NCBI GenBank assembly: GCA_007693395.1
Contig: REDS01000084.1
Coordinates: 1 to 35,011, forward strand
Length of the DNA stretch: 35,011 nt
Direction of reading: 5' to 3'
Origin: Balneolaceae bacterium
GTDB lineage: Bacteria; Bacteroidota; Rhodothermia; Balneolales; Balneolaceae
The translations under genes and the position numbers were made by a program. Positions 14,600-22,440 of this stretch are shown piece by piece; the stretch's first letter is position 1; every line of letters begins with the position of its first letter. The notes beneath the pieces were generated by a model. It ran no database searches and was not told where the DNA came from. It saw nothing but the letters and a program-made list of their open reading frames with translations.

Positions 14600-17584
14600 T
14601 TAATTGCTTTGGAGTAACCTGCGTGCTTTACGTGCGCCGTCGGTATCGGGGTAGGAGTCAATGATGGAATTGAGTAGTGAAATGGCATCACCCCTTCGGC
14701 CCTGACGGATGTATATCTCAGCAGTTTTGTATTGAGCTTCAGCAACCCATTCGGCATACGGCCCAAATAGAACCCGTACTCTTGAAAATGCTTCGAGTGC
14801 TGAATCGCGGTCTCCCTCTGCAAGAAATGTCTCACCAATCATCAGCTGTGCTTCAGCGCCGATTTCCGTTGTATTGTTTTCAGCCACATTTACAAAAAAC
14901 CTTCTGGCTTCATCAACTCGGCCATCTCTGAGCAAAACTTTACCAAGGCCATTTTTAGCCGAATCGTTATTGGGATTTATTGAGAGTACCCGCTCAAAAT
15001 TTTGTCTTGCACCGGTATTGTTTTGTAAGGCAAGATTTGCGTTGCCAACACCGAGAAAAGCTTCCTGTTCAAAGCGGGAATCATGCTCTGCAAGCTGCTC
15101 GAATCGCCGGATAGATTCATTGTAATTGCCCTGTTCGTAAAGTAAACGCCCAAGTTCAGCAAGAGATGTTGCCTTGCGATCGGAGTCCGGGAAGTCGTTA
15201 ATCAGCGTTTCGTATGTCTCAATGGCCTCTTGCTTACGGTTTAACCTCTGAAATGCATCGGCCATATTGAAGTACGCCTCAGGCATCAGATTACGATTGT
15301 TTGTGATGCGCAGGTACTGTCTGAACTCCCTCACAGCACCATCGTAATCGCCCGATTGAAACACATTTTCGGCTTGCCGGAAACGAAGGCGGTCAGCCGT
15401 TGTGGATGTTGGATTGTCTGCAAGAAACTCTTCGAGAATATCGGTGCTTGCATCAGACATACCGGCAGAGAGCTGCGCAAACTGAATACCATCAATCGCA
15501 TCGATGATATACTGGCTGCGGGGAAAATCTTCCAAAACTCTGTTGTAGGCAGCAATTGCTTCCTCAAAACGCCCGGCATTAAAATGAGAGTCTCCAATAT
15601 TGTATTGGGCACGGGCAGCCCACTCAGTACCGGGGAAGCGCCGGATTACTGTTTCAAACTCTTCTATAGCCTGATCGAAATTACCTGTATTGAGATAGAT
15701 GTAGGCTATATTATACTGTGCCTGCTCACGGAGCCGGCTGAACGGGTAGATACGCAGCAGCCTCCTGAACTGCGTTACCGCTTCGAAATTGCGATTCATT
15801 CTGTAGTGGCTGTTCGCAACCTGATACATGGCATAATCGCCCCCCGGATCAGCACCAATTGTTGCGTTGTAAAACTCTAACGCTTCACGATATTTACCCT
15901 GCGCAAAGAATGCATCTCCAATTCTGAGGCGGGTGTCTGTATCATACGGGAAAAGAGCAATTGTGGGTGGCTCATAGTTATTCAAAAAGTCAATTAGCGG
16001 GCCTGTTGCATTGGCAAAGTCACCCATCATAAAGTACGACCATCCCAAACTATATTTTGCCGCTCCTATCATTTCGTGATCAGGATAATTTCTGATAAAC
16101 CTCCCAAACTGCTCCGCTGCGCGTCCGTATTCCCCAATCTGGAAATTGGCATCAGCACTCCAGAAAAGCGCCTCTTGCCCAAGCTCTGTACCCGGTGCTT
16201 CATCGTAAACCAATTCAAATTCGGGCTGAGATTGTGCATAAGCCTGGTTGAAGTACATAACCCACGCCCGCTGAAATCTTGCCTGGCGTTTCAGTGCGGG
16301 GTCAATATCATCTATTTCACTGGCAAGGTCGAATGCCTCAATTGCCCGGGAATATTCGCCGTTGGCATGGTAGGCTTCACCCAAAAATGTTAAGATCTGT
16401 CCGGGATTTTCGAGCTGCTGGAAATTTCTTGCCAGGGGCAGAAGTACTTCAATCGCTTCATTGAAGAGACCCAATTCGAATGCAGTTACCGCCCATTCAA
16501 AGTGTGCGTGCTCGAAAAATACCCCCTCATCAAAACGATCGCCAAATTCACGAAATGTGTTTAAAGCATCGTTAAGTCTTCCTGAAAGTTTCTGGTTTAC
16601 AGCTTTATAGTAGAGTGCACGGCGAGCGATGTCATCATCACCGGAGGAGGCTTCAGCAAATGAGCGTGCTGCCCAGTGAAAAATGTCCTGCTTATGGAAT
16701 ACCCATCCCAATCCGTAATGAGCAATGCGTGCCTCATGGGGATCGTCAACCCGCCTCAAAAATTCCCTGTAGTACCGGGTGGCATCAGAATATGCATTAA
16801 TGGCATTGTAACTTTCGGCAATCAGATAAAATGCTTTTGTTCTGTTTTCATCATCCAGATAGGGAATCGCATCCCGAAAAGCCTGAATGGCCTCTTCATA
16901 TCTTCTCTGCTGGTAGTACGATTCACCCAAAGCCGTACCAATTCTGCGTGCCATTGCTGTGTTAGGATGGCGCTCCCTTAGCAGTTCAAAAGCATCTGCA
17001 GCTTCAGGAAACTGCTCCTGCTCCAGATATAACCTGCCTCTTGAGTAGAGCGCCGCGGGAGACCATATACTTCTGCGATGCTCATCCGATAGTTCAAGAA
17101 AATATCTTCTTGCTAAATCGTAATCACCGTTTTGTACAGCTACTTCGGCAAGGCTGTAGTATAGTTCGGCTCGATTCATATACGATTGCGGAAAATTCAG
17201 AGCCTGATCCATCCGGCGGATAGCGTAGTTATACTCTCTCCGCTCCAGGTGCTGTTCTGCAACTTCGCGCAGTAAAACAGCAACTCTGTTGCTTCCGGGG
17301 TAAGATTGAACAAACCTGTCTACATGAATGTCTGTGCCTAAAGAATCAATTTGTGTAAATGCCCGTACAATAAAAAAGTCAGCCGTTTCTCTTTTGATCT
17401 CGTTTTCACTGTTCTCAATAGCCTCCCGAAAAAGCGGTATTGATTCAGCAAAAAGGCCTCTTTCAAACAGATCTAATCCTGCCTGAAAACTTCTGCTGTA
17501 CGAATCCTGATGGGACTGAGCATGAACATCGGTTAAGAGCAGTGCAAAAGCTACAAGAAAAATAAAAAGGAGATTACGGCTCAT
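14600..17584 (-). CDS. Large secreted tetratricopeptide-repeat protein
   Basis: A 994-residue protein with a cleavable signal peptide (MSRNLLFIFLVAFALLLTDVHA, likely cut before QSHQ). The rest is built almost wholly of TPR-type helical pairs, recognised by repeated A-x-x-x-x-x-x-x-x-YP and G-x-Y-x-x-A-x-x-x-F units (for example FDQAIEEFETVIRRFPG and FEEAIAAYNRVLEDFP). There are more than twenty by eye. Many units resemble the BamD/YbgF-like subset used in periplasmic or outer-membrane assembly scaffolds. No lipobox or membrane anchor follows the signal peptide, so it is probably periplasmic. The partner is unknown. It is upstream of aroA by 5 bases. A TATATTTG box 40 bases before the ATG is a candidate promoter. 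Confidence 0.92.
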   Translation of the reverse strand: MSRNLLFIFLVAFALLLTDVHAQSHQDSYSRSFQAGLDLFERGLFAESIPLFREAIENSENEIKRETADFFIVRAFTQIDSLGTDIHVDRFVQSYPGSNRVAVLLREVAEQHLERREYNYAIRRMDQALNFPQSYMNRAELYYSLAEVAVQNGDYDLARRYFLELSDEHRRSIWSPAALYSRGRLYLEQEQFPEAADAFELLRERHPNTAMARRIGTALGESYYQQRRYEEAIQAFRDAIPYLDDENRTKAFYLIAESYNAINAYSDATRYYREFLRRVDDPHEARIAHYGLGWVFHKQDIFHWAARSFAEASSGDDDIARRALYYKAVNQKLSGRLNDALNTFREFGDRFDEGVFFEHAHFEWAVTAFELGLFNEAIEVLLPLARNFQQLENPGQILTFLGEAYHANGEYSRAIEAFDLASEIDDIDPALKRQARFQRAWVMYFNQAYAQSQPEFELVYDEAPGTELGQEALFWSADANFQIGEYGRAAEQFGRFIRNYPDHEMIGAAKYSLGWSYFMMGDFANATGPLIDFLNNYEPPTIALFPYDTDTRLRIGDAFFAQGKYREALEFYNATIGADPGGDYAMYQVANSHYRMNRNFEAVTQFRRLLRIYPFSRLREQAQYNIAYIYLNTGNFDQAIEEFETVIRRFPGTEWAARAQYNIGDSHFNAGRFEEAIAAYNRVLEDFPRSQYIIDAIDGIQFAQLSAGMSDASTDILEEFLADNPTSTTADRLRFRQAENVFQSGDYDGAVREFRQYLRITNNRNLMPEAYFNMADAFQRLNRKQEAIETYETLINDFPDSDRKATSLAELGRLLYEQGNYNESIRRFEQLAEHDSRFEQEAFLGVGNANLALQNNTGARQNFERVLSINPNNDSAKNGLGKVLLRDGRVDEARRFFVNVAENNTTEIGAEAQLMIGETFLAEGDRDSALEAFSRVRVLFGPYAEWVAEAQYKTAEIYIRQGRRGDAISLLNSIIDSYPDTDGARKARRLLQSN

Positions 17585-17623
17585 GAATCATTGTCTGTAA
17601 AAATGGGGGTGAAAACATCCTAT

Positions 17624-17631
17624 CAAATATA
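17624..17631 (-). promoter_or_regulatory. Candidate Bacteroidota-type -7 box upstream of the TPR gene
   Basis: TATATTTG on the - strand is an exact TAnnTTTG match. It lies 40 bases before the TPR ATG and 25 bases after the terminator of the previous operon, which is the expected place for a promoter. It would give a leader of about 35 bases. Confidence 0.45.
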
Positions 17632-17655
17632 TCAACTAAGCAACTATTGTTCCCG

Positions 17656-17676
17656 AAAAACCTGAATCATTTCAGG
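17656..17676 (-). terminator. Intrinsic terminator of the BatA-like/hflX/CBS operon
   Basis: On the - strand CCTGAA-ATGA-TTCAGG is followed by five T. It begins 3 bases after the CBS-protein stop codon at 17680, separating that operon from the TPR-aroA unit. Confidence 0.8.
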
Positions 17677-17679
17677 ATT

Positions 17680-18348
17680 TTACAGATCAAGATAACGCAT
17701 TAACTCATCTGCTCTTGAAGTCAAATCCATTTGATAGATATCATTTCTGTTTTCTGTAGTTGTGAGGTAGCCATGGCGCTGAAGTGAAGAGACGATTGCC
17801 GATGTATCATTCAGGCTTAATTTAATGGAAACACGAATCAGTGAGTCATCCAGATTTGGTTGCTCAACCGTGAGGCCAAGAATTTTTGCCCCTTCTGTTT
17901 CGATGAGATGAACAAGCTCGGCGAGTGTAAAATCTGCCTTAAACATCTGAACGGTAATCACAGAACCCGCTGTACCAATGTTAAGCATGATTGACAGCGC
18001 CTCGAGCACCTGTTTTTTTTCTATAATGCCGATATACCTGCCGGTCTCATCAACTACTGACAGGAGCCTAACTTCATGCTGCAGCATCAAACGGGCAACT
18101 TCAAATACGTGCTGGCTCTCATTTACATAGATTGGGTTTCTGATATGTGCTTCAGAGATCGATGCGCTTTCATCAGCAAATGAAGCAATATCAACAAACA
18201 AAACGTGGCCAACACATGTACCGGTTACAATCTCAACAACCGGTATGCTTGAGGATTGCCATGCATCCATCTTGGCGAGTGCAAGGGATATGGTGCTATC
18301 CGGTTGCAGGGGTTTAAAATCGGTATTTAATAGGTTTCCGGCTAACAA
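17680..18348 (-). CDS. CBS-domain protein with C-terminal ACT-like region
   Basis: A 222-residue cytoplasmic protein with a CBS pair: the first module is about residues 5-65 (SIPVVE...GHVLFVDIASF) and the second about 70-130 (NPIYVNESQHVFEVARLMLQHEVRLLSVVDETGRYIGIIEKKQVLEAL). The C-terminal 135-205 region (VITVQMFKADFTLAELVHLIETEGAKILGLTVEQ) looks like an ACT-type regulatory fold. CBS pairs usually bind adenosyl nucleotides, so this is probably a small ligand sensor, but no catalytic domain is attached. The only available start is TTG at 18348, one base after hflX ends, because a TAG lies five codons upstream; AGGTG about 5 bases before it can serve as ribosome site. It ends the operon, followed by a terminator. 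Confidence 0.88.
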   Translation of the reverse strand: MLAGNLLNTDFKPLQPDSTISLALAKMDAWQSSSIPVVEIVTGTCVGHVLFVDIASFADESASISEAHIRNPIYVNESQHVFEVARLMLQHEVRLLSVVDETGRYIGIIEKKQVLEALSIMLNIGTAGSVITVQMFKADFTLAELVHLIETEGAKILGLTVEQPNLDDSLIRVSIKLSLNDTSAIVSSLQRHGYLTTTENRNDIYQMDLTSRADELMRYLDL

Positions 18349-18349
18349 G

Positions 18350-19636
18350 TTACACCTGTTCTAAAGGTTTAATATCTGATAGTATCGACTCAAATCGTTT
18401 TTGATCATCTTTTGCTATACTGCCTTCAACAATAACGCTGTTTTCTTCAAACTTTTCATTTGTAACATTCGCGCTTTCGTGCAAAAATGCAACGGCTTTA
18501 TAGTGTGATAACGGTACATTGTAAGAAAAAGTAACATAATCTTCTTCAATTAGTTTTTCGAGGCGCTCTTCGAGTTTTGTTAGCCCGATGCCCCGCGCAG
18601 CTGAAACAAACAATGCTCCCGGATACTCTTTTTGCCGTTCAATTACCTGCTCAGGCTCAAGCTTATCCACTTTATTGAACACCAAAATGGTTTTTATGTT
18701 CTTGATGTGCAACTCTTCAAGCGTATCATTCACAATCCCGATGTAATCATCAATCATATTGCTGGCTGCATCCACCACATGCAGCAGAATATCGGCATCT
18801 CGAACCTCATCAAGCGTAGATTTGAAACTCTCAATCAAATGATGAGGCAGTTTTCTTATGAAACCAACCGTATCCGACAAAAGCACTTCATGATTCGCCA
18901 TTTCAAATCTGCGCACGGTTGAATCGAGAGTGGCAAAAAGCCTGTCTTCGGCAAATACATCGGCCTCCACAAGTGCATTCATCAGGGTTGATTTACCCGC
19001 ATTTGTGTAACCAACAAGCGCTACACGTACATTGCTCTCGCGCCCTTTTCGCTGAGTGGTGCGCTGCCTGTCTAACTTTTCGAGTTTTTCCTTGAGCGTT
19101 GAAATCCGCTTGCCAATCAGCCTTCTGTCCGTTTCAATCTGTGTTTCTCCCGGGCCTTTTGTACCGATACCTCCTTTCTGGCGGGAGAGGTGAGTCCAAA
19201 ATCTGGTTAAACGGGGCAACAGATATTGCAGCTGCGCAAGTTCAACCTGTGTTTTTGCGGCAGCTGTTTTAGCGCGCGATGCAAAAATATCAAGTATCAA
19301 ACCGCTGCGGTCTAACACTTTTATTTTTGTCACTTTTTCGATGTTGCGGATCTGTGTTGATGAAAGATCATCATCGAAAATGAGAATATCTGCATTTCTC
19401 TCTGCAACGGTTTGTTTAAGTTCGTTCAGCTTACCCTTACCCACATATGTGGCAGGATCAGGGTGGGGGCGGTTTTGCAGGATTTTTTCAACGGTTTTTG
19501 CCCCTGCTGTATCGCTCAAGAGCATTAATTCTTCAATGTACTCTTCTGCCAGGCCTCTTGGCACATCAGGTCCAAATAGCCCGATTAATACTGCGCGTTC
19601 TTTTTCGAGTGATGGTTTTCTTAAGTCTTCTAACAA
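18350..19636 (-). CDS. hflX: GTPase HflX
   Basis: Ribosome-associated GTPase that splits stalled or hibernating 70S ribosomes; 428 residues. The N-terminal HflX domain contains THPDP-like NRPHPDPATYVGKGKLNEL (about 55-73). The glycine-rich linker is GGIGTKGPGETQIETDRRLI (about 155-174). The G domain shows G1 GYTNAGKST (209-217), G3 DTVGF (about 253-257) and G4 NKVD. The start is a TTG at 19636, since no in-frame ATG precedes the HflX domain and a stop lies about 15 codons upstream. It sits 29 bases after the PH-like membrane protein and 1 base before the CBS protein, in one apparent operon with the BatA-like gene. Confidence 0.95.
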   Translation of the reverse strand: MLEDLRKPSLEKERAVLIGLFGPDVPRGLAEEYIEELMLLSDTAGAKTVEKILQNRPHPDPATYVGKGKLNELKQTVAERNADILIFDDDLSSTQIRNIEKVTKIKVLDRSGLILDIFASRAKTAAAKTQVELAQLQYLLPRLTRFWTHLSRQKGGIGTKGPGETQIETDRRLIGKRISTLKEKLEKLDRQRTTQRKGRESNVRVALVGYTNAGKSTLMNALVEADVFAEDRLFATLDSTVRRFEMANHEVLLSDTVGFIRKLPHHLIESFKSTLDEVRDADILLHVVDAASNMIDDYIGIVNDTLEELHIKNIKTILVFNKVDKLEPEQVIERQKEYPGALFVSAARGIGLTKLEERLEKLIEEDYVTFSYNVPLSHYKAVAFLHESANVTNEKFEENSVIVEGSIAKDDQKRFESILSDIKPLEQV

Positions 19637-19665
19637 ATTAGAGTGTTGTAAAATTGAATATAATC

Positions 19666-20253
19666 TTATTCGAATGCTTTAAAATCGAACGATGAATCAG
19701 CTACAGGAGTCATGATTTTACCAATTTTTAGGGCAACAATTTTATCAAATTTTCCGACTTTTCTGTCAGGCACGAAAAGTTCGAGTCTAATGAGCCGCTT
19801 ACTGAGCGCCGATTCTGTCTGCTCCTGATAAATGAACACATAATCCGACCCTTTGGTTGATGGCTTTTCTACATAATCATTAATTTGATGCCAGGCAATG
19901 GTTTGTGACGGATCGTTGATGTTCTTTACGATTCCATGATCGGTTATATACGATTTTGATGTAAAGTAGCTGCTTACAAACCAGGATATTCCCATCCATA
20001 CATAACACCCCATAATGGTGTAAAACTGTTCTATCTGATTTACAAATACCAACACTGAGGCTGCAATCGAGAAAGCCAGAAAAAGCGTAGAGAAGAGCGG
20101 ATATCCCCCAAGTTTACCCGACTTCCAGCTGATTCGGATATTTCTGAGCCTAAATGCATTGGCTACCGTGTAGGCTGCCAGCAGCGTAGAACCTAACGTA
20201 AACAACGCCAGTAGAAGAACAAAAAGGCTATATGTGTCAGTTGAAAAACTCAT
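19666..20253 (-). CDS. Membrane protein with C-terminal PH-like domain
   Basis: A 195-residue protein of unknown function. The N-terminal half has about four hydrophobic segments (roughly residues 8-28, 48-68, 73-93 in part). The C-terminal half, from about residue 98 (YITDHGIVKNINDPSQTIAWHQINDYVEK), has the beta-rich pattern of bacterial PH (bPH-type) domains: a strand, a hydrophilic turn, then TIAWHQIN as in the YdbS/YdbT-like families. That assignment is by pattern only. Its ATG overlaps the stop of the upstream BatA-like gene (ATGA), so the two are translationally coupled and may form a complex in the inner membrane. Confidence 0.75.
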   Translation of the reverse strand: MSFSTDTYSLFVLLLALFTLGSTLLAAYTVANAFRLRNIRISWKSGKLGGYPLFSTLFLAFSIAASVLVFVNQIEQFYTIMGCYVWMGISWFVSSYFTSKSYITDHGIVKNINDPSQTIAWHQINDYVEKPSTKGSDYVFIYQEQTESALSKRLIRLELFVPDRKVGKFDKIVALKIGKIMTPVADSSFDFKAFE

Positions 20254-22361
20254 TGAATGGTTTCAGCTTTGTAATGTCGGGAGATTAATGATTCTAATAG
20301 TAATAAAAGGATACCAATTATAACAAACCAATACCATATTTCACGACCAAATGAAGCAAGTTCAAGTTCGGTTACAATACCGGAAGGCTCGCCTGCAACT
20401 CTTGATACCGCAAACTGGTAGAATGTTGGAACCAGTGATTCCTCAAGCTCTGATGGTGATAACGCATTTAATGCCGATTCCATTGCATCCTGGTTCACAG
20501 AATATAGCAAGTTTGTTTCACCAGACCTGATCTCGAGCCAGCCGGGTGTCCACTCTACGGCAGGGTAGATAATTTCACTGCCTCGAAAGGTTTGGCGTAC
20601 TTCAGGCAGTATTGTTTCACCGGCAATGAAAAGCTCGGCAGAGTCGAACCCTTCCCCCGGCATGGTACGAAATGTATTGCCAAGTGTATGTGACAAAATT
20701 TCTGCGCCTTCTGCCTGCACAAGATAATCGATAGTACGATACATAAGCGGGGCAAAAAACGGTTTTATGGGGAAGTTAGACCATCCGGGATCACTGCCAA
20801 TGGCAGAATAAATCAGCCTGCCACTGCCTACCCGTGCTTCACTGAGCAGCGGCCTGCCGGTGGCGGTTCTGAGAATAGTTACATCAGCGCCACGATCTCG
20901 CGATTCAATTTCGAAGTAGAAGAATATTTCAGGAACATTCAGACGAATCTCTTCTTCATCCTGTTTATCAAAAATCATATCCAGAATCGGGTGCCCTTCT
21001 GTTGGGGTTGCCATCCTGTCAATCGGGCTGAAAGAACCATAGCTGCCCGTAACATTGGTGAAGCTGCCCGATCCGCTAAAATTTAGAAGCCGGTTATAAC
21101 TGGTAACACTTCCATCCGCGGCAGGAATCAGTAGCAGACCGGCTCCGCCCTGTACATGTTCCAGCAGTGACTGGCTCAGGAATTCAGGGATATTTCTTAT
21201 TCCATCAAGAATTACCGCATCATACTGAAATATATCTGACACCTGCAGATCGCTCACATTTTCAAAGCGTATATTAAACCGGTTTGATTCTTCTGCAGCC
21301 GCTTCGAGTAGCGGTGTAAGGTATGACTGCATACTGCGCGATGCCCCCGGTTCATTCAGCACAAGAATTTCCCTGGTTTCCGGCAGCCTGATTGCTGCGT
21401 AATATCGGTTATCGAACGAGAGTTCATCCCCTTCTATCAGCAGCTCTGCGGCTATGGATCGGTTGTTTCCAATCGGCACATCAAACACCATGTCGCGTGT
21501 TGCGTTCTGTTCAACGTTGAATGTTTGCTGGGAGATGAGTTCATCATCTATCAGCAGGCTCAGGGAGATGTTATTTGCCGCACCATCACCAAAATTCCGT
21601 AATTCAGATCGTAACTGAAGGGAACCGGCTTCCTCTATGCCTCCCATCTCAATAGATACATTCTCAAACCCAACATTTATGGTTTGGGAATCCCCCACTT
21701 TCATAAGTTGTACGCGCAAGCCATCAAGCCCGTCAATCTTATCCTCAAATATTGCTGCAAGCTGGCTTTCCTGCGCGTCTGTAATAAGATAGAGTACGGA
21801 ATTGCTCAAACCACTTGCCTCAAACTGATTTTGAATAGCCCGGATTCTCTCCTCAAGATAATTACCCGAATTAACCAGCTCAGTTTCAGTTATCCTGCGC
21901 TCTGCAACTTGCGGAGTAAGTGGTGGCAGATTGAGAGATTCACCATTGGTTACATTCAGCACTACCCTATCGTTGTTTTCTGCAAGTGAAAGGAGCTCAG
22001 ATGCAAGGTTTAGCGCCTGCTCAAAATATGGGCCATTGCGATCAACCCTCTCCATAGATGGGCTGTTATCAATTAAAATACCAATAGCCTTAGGCTCCGT
22101 ACTGCTTGCCCACCCAAATTGTGCCGGCAAAAACGGCCTTGATGCTGCCATCACCAAAGCAATAATTGCAAAACAGCGAACAGCGAGCAAGAGCCATCGT
22201 TTTATCTTAATTCGCTTCAGGGCTGTTGTTTTTAGCGACTCAAAAAATGCAAGTGTTGAAAACTGAATACGCTTTGGTTTTCTGATATTCAGCAGGTATA
22301 TCAAAAGGGGTACTGCAATCGTTAACAGGGCGATTAAAAAAAGCGGATTAAGAAAACTCAT
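20250..22361 (-). CDS. BatA-N/VWA domain membrane protein
   Basis: A 703-residue inner-membrane protein of the type common in Bacteroidota. The N-terminus is a BatA-N domain: MSFLNPLFLIALLTIAVPLLIY (membrane segment 1), the basic NIRKPKRIQFSTLAFFESL and a second membrane segment at about 56-73. A von Willebrand A domain follows with the metal-binding DxSxS motif D98-N-S100-P-S102 in ILIDNSPSM. The central periplasmic part (about 300-560) resembles a glutamine-amidotransferase-like/beta-sandwich region, and a final membrane helix lies near residues 673-692. The classical Bat operon (MoxR, BatB-E) is absent; here the partners are a PH-like membrane protein, HflX and a CBS protein. Its role in envelope stress is an inference from family associations. 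Confidence 0.88.
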   Translation of the reverse strand: MSFLNPLFLIALLTIAVPLLIYLLNIRKPKRIQFSTLAFFESLKTTALKRIKIKRWLLLAVRCFAIIALVMAASRPFLPAQFGWASSTEPKAIGILIDNSPSMERVDRNGPYFEQALNLASELLSLAENNDRVVLNVTNGESLNLPPLTPQVAERRITETELVNSGNYLEERIRAIQNQFEASGLSNSVLYLITDAQESQLAAIFEDKIDGLDGLRVQLMKVGDSQTINVGFENVSIEMGGIEEAGSLQLRSELRNFGDGAANNISLSLLIDDELISQQTFNVEQNATRDMVFDVPIGNNRSIAAELLIEGDELSFDNRYYAAIRLPETREILVLNEPGASRSMQSYLTPLLEAAAEESNRFNIRFENVSDLQVSDIFQYDAVILDGIRNIPEFLSQSLLEHVQGGAGLLLIPAADGSVTSYNRLLNFSGSGSFTNVTGSYGSFSPIDRMATPTEGHPILDMIFDKQDEEEIRLNVPEIFFYFEIESRDRGADVTILRTATGRPLLSEARVGSGRLIYSAIGSDPGWSNFPIKPFFAPLMYRTIDYLVQAEGAEILSHTLGNTFRTMPGEGFDSAELFIAGETILPEVRQTFRGSEIIYPAVEWTPGWLEIRSGETNLLYSVNQDAMESALNALSPSELEESLVPTFYQFAVSRVAGEPSGIVTELELASFGREIWYWFVIIGILLLLLESLISRHYKAETIQ

Positions 22362-22388
22362 TTATCAAAAAGTTTTTACCTTCACAGG

Positions 22389-22414
22389 TTTACAGTTAGG
22401 AACAAAACTGTAAA
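22389..22414. promoter_or_regulatory. 26-bp dyad centred in a divergent promoter region
   Basis: TTTACAGTT and AACTGTAAA are perfect 9-bp inverted arms with an 8-base spacer. The dyad axis (22401/22402) falls at the middle of the 79-bp gap between the BatA-like start (22361) and the lipoprotein start (22441). This is the expected geometry for one regulator controlling both genes. It could also form a leader hairpin in either transcript. Confidence 0.55.
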
Positions 22415-22440
22415 GAAGTATTAAGCTATGGTTATAACCA

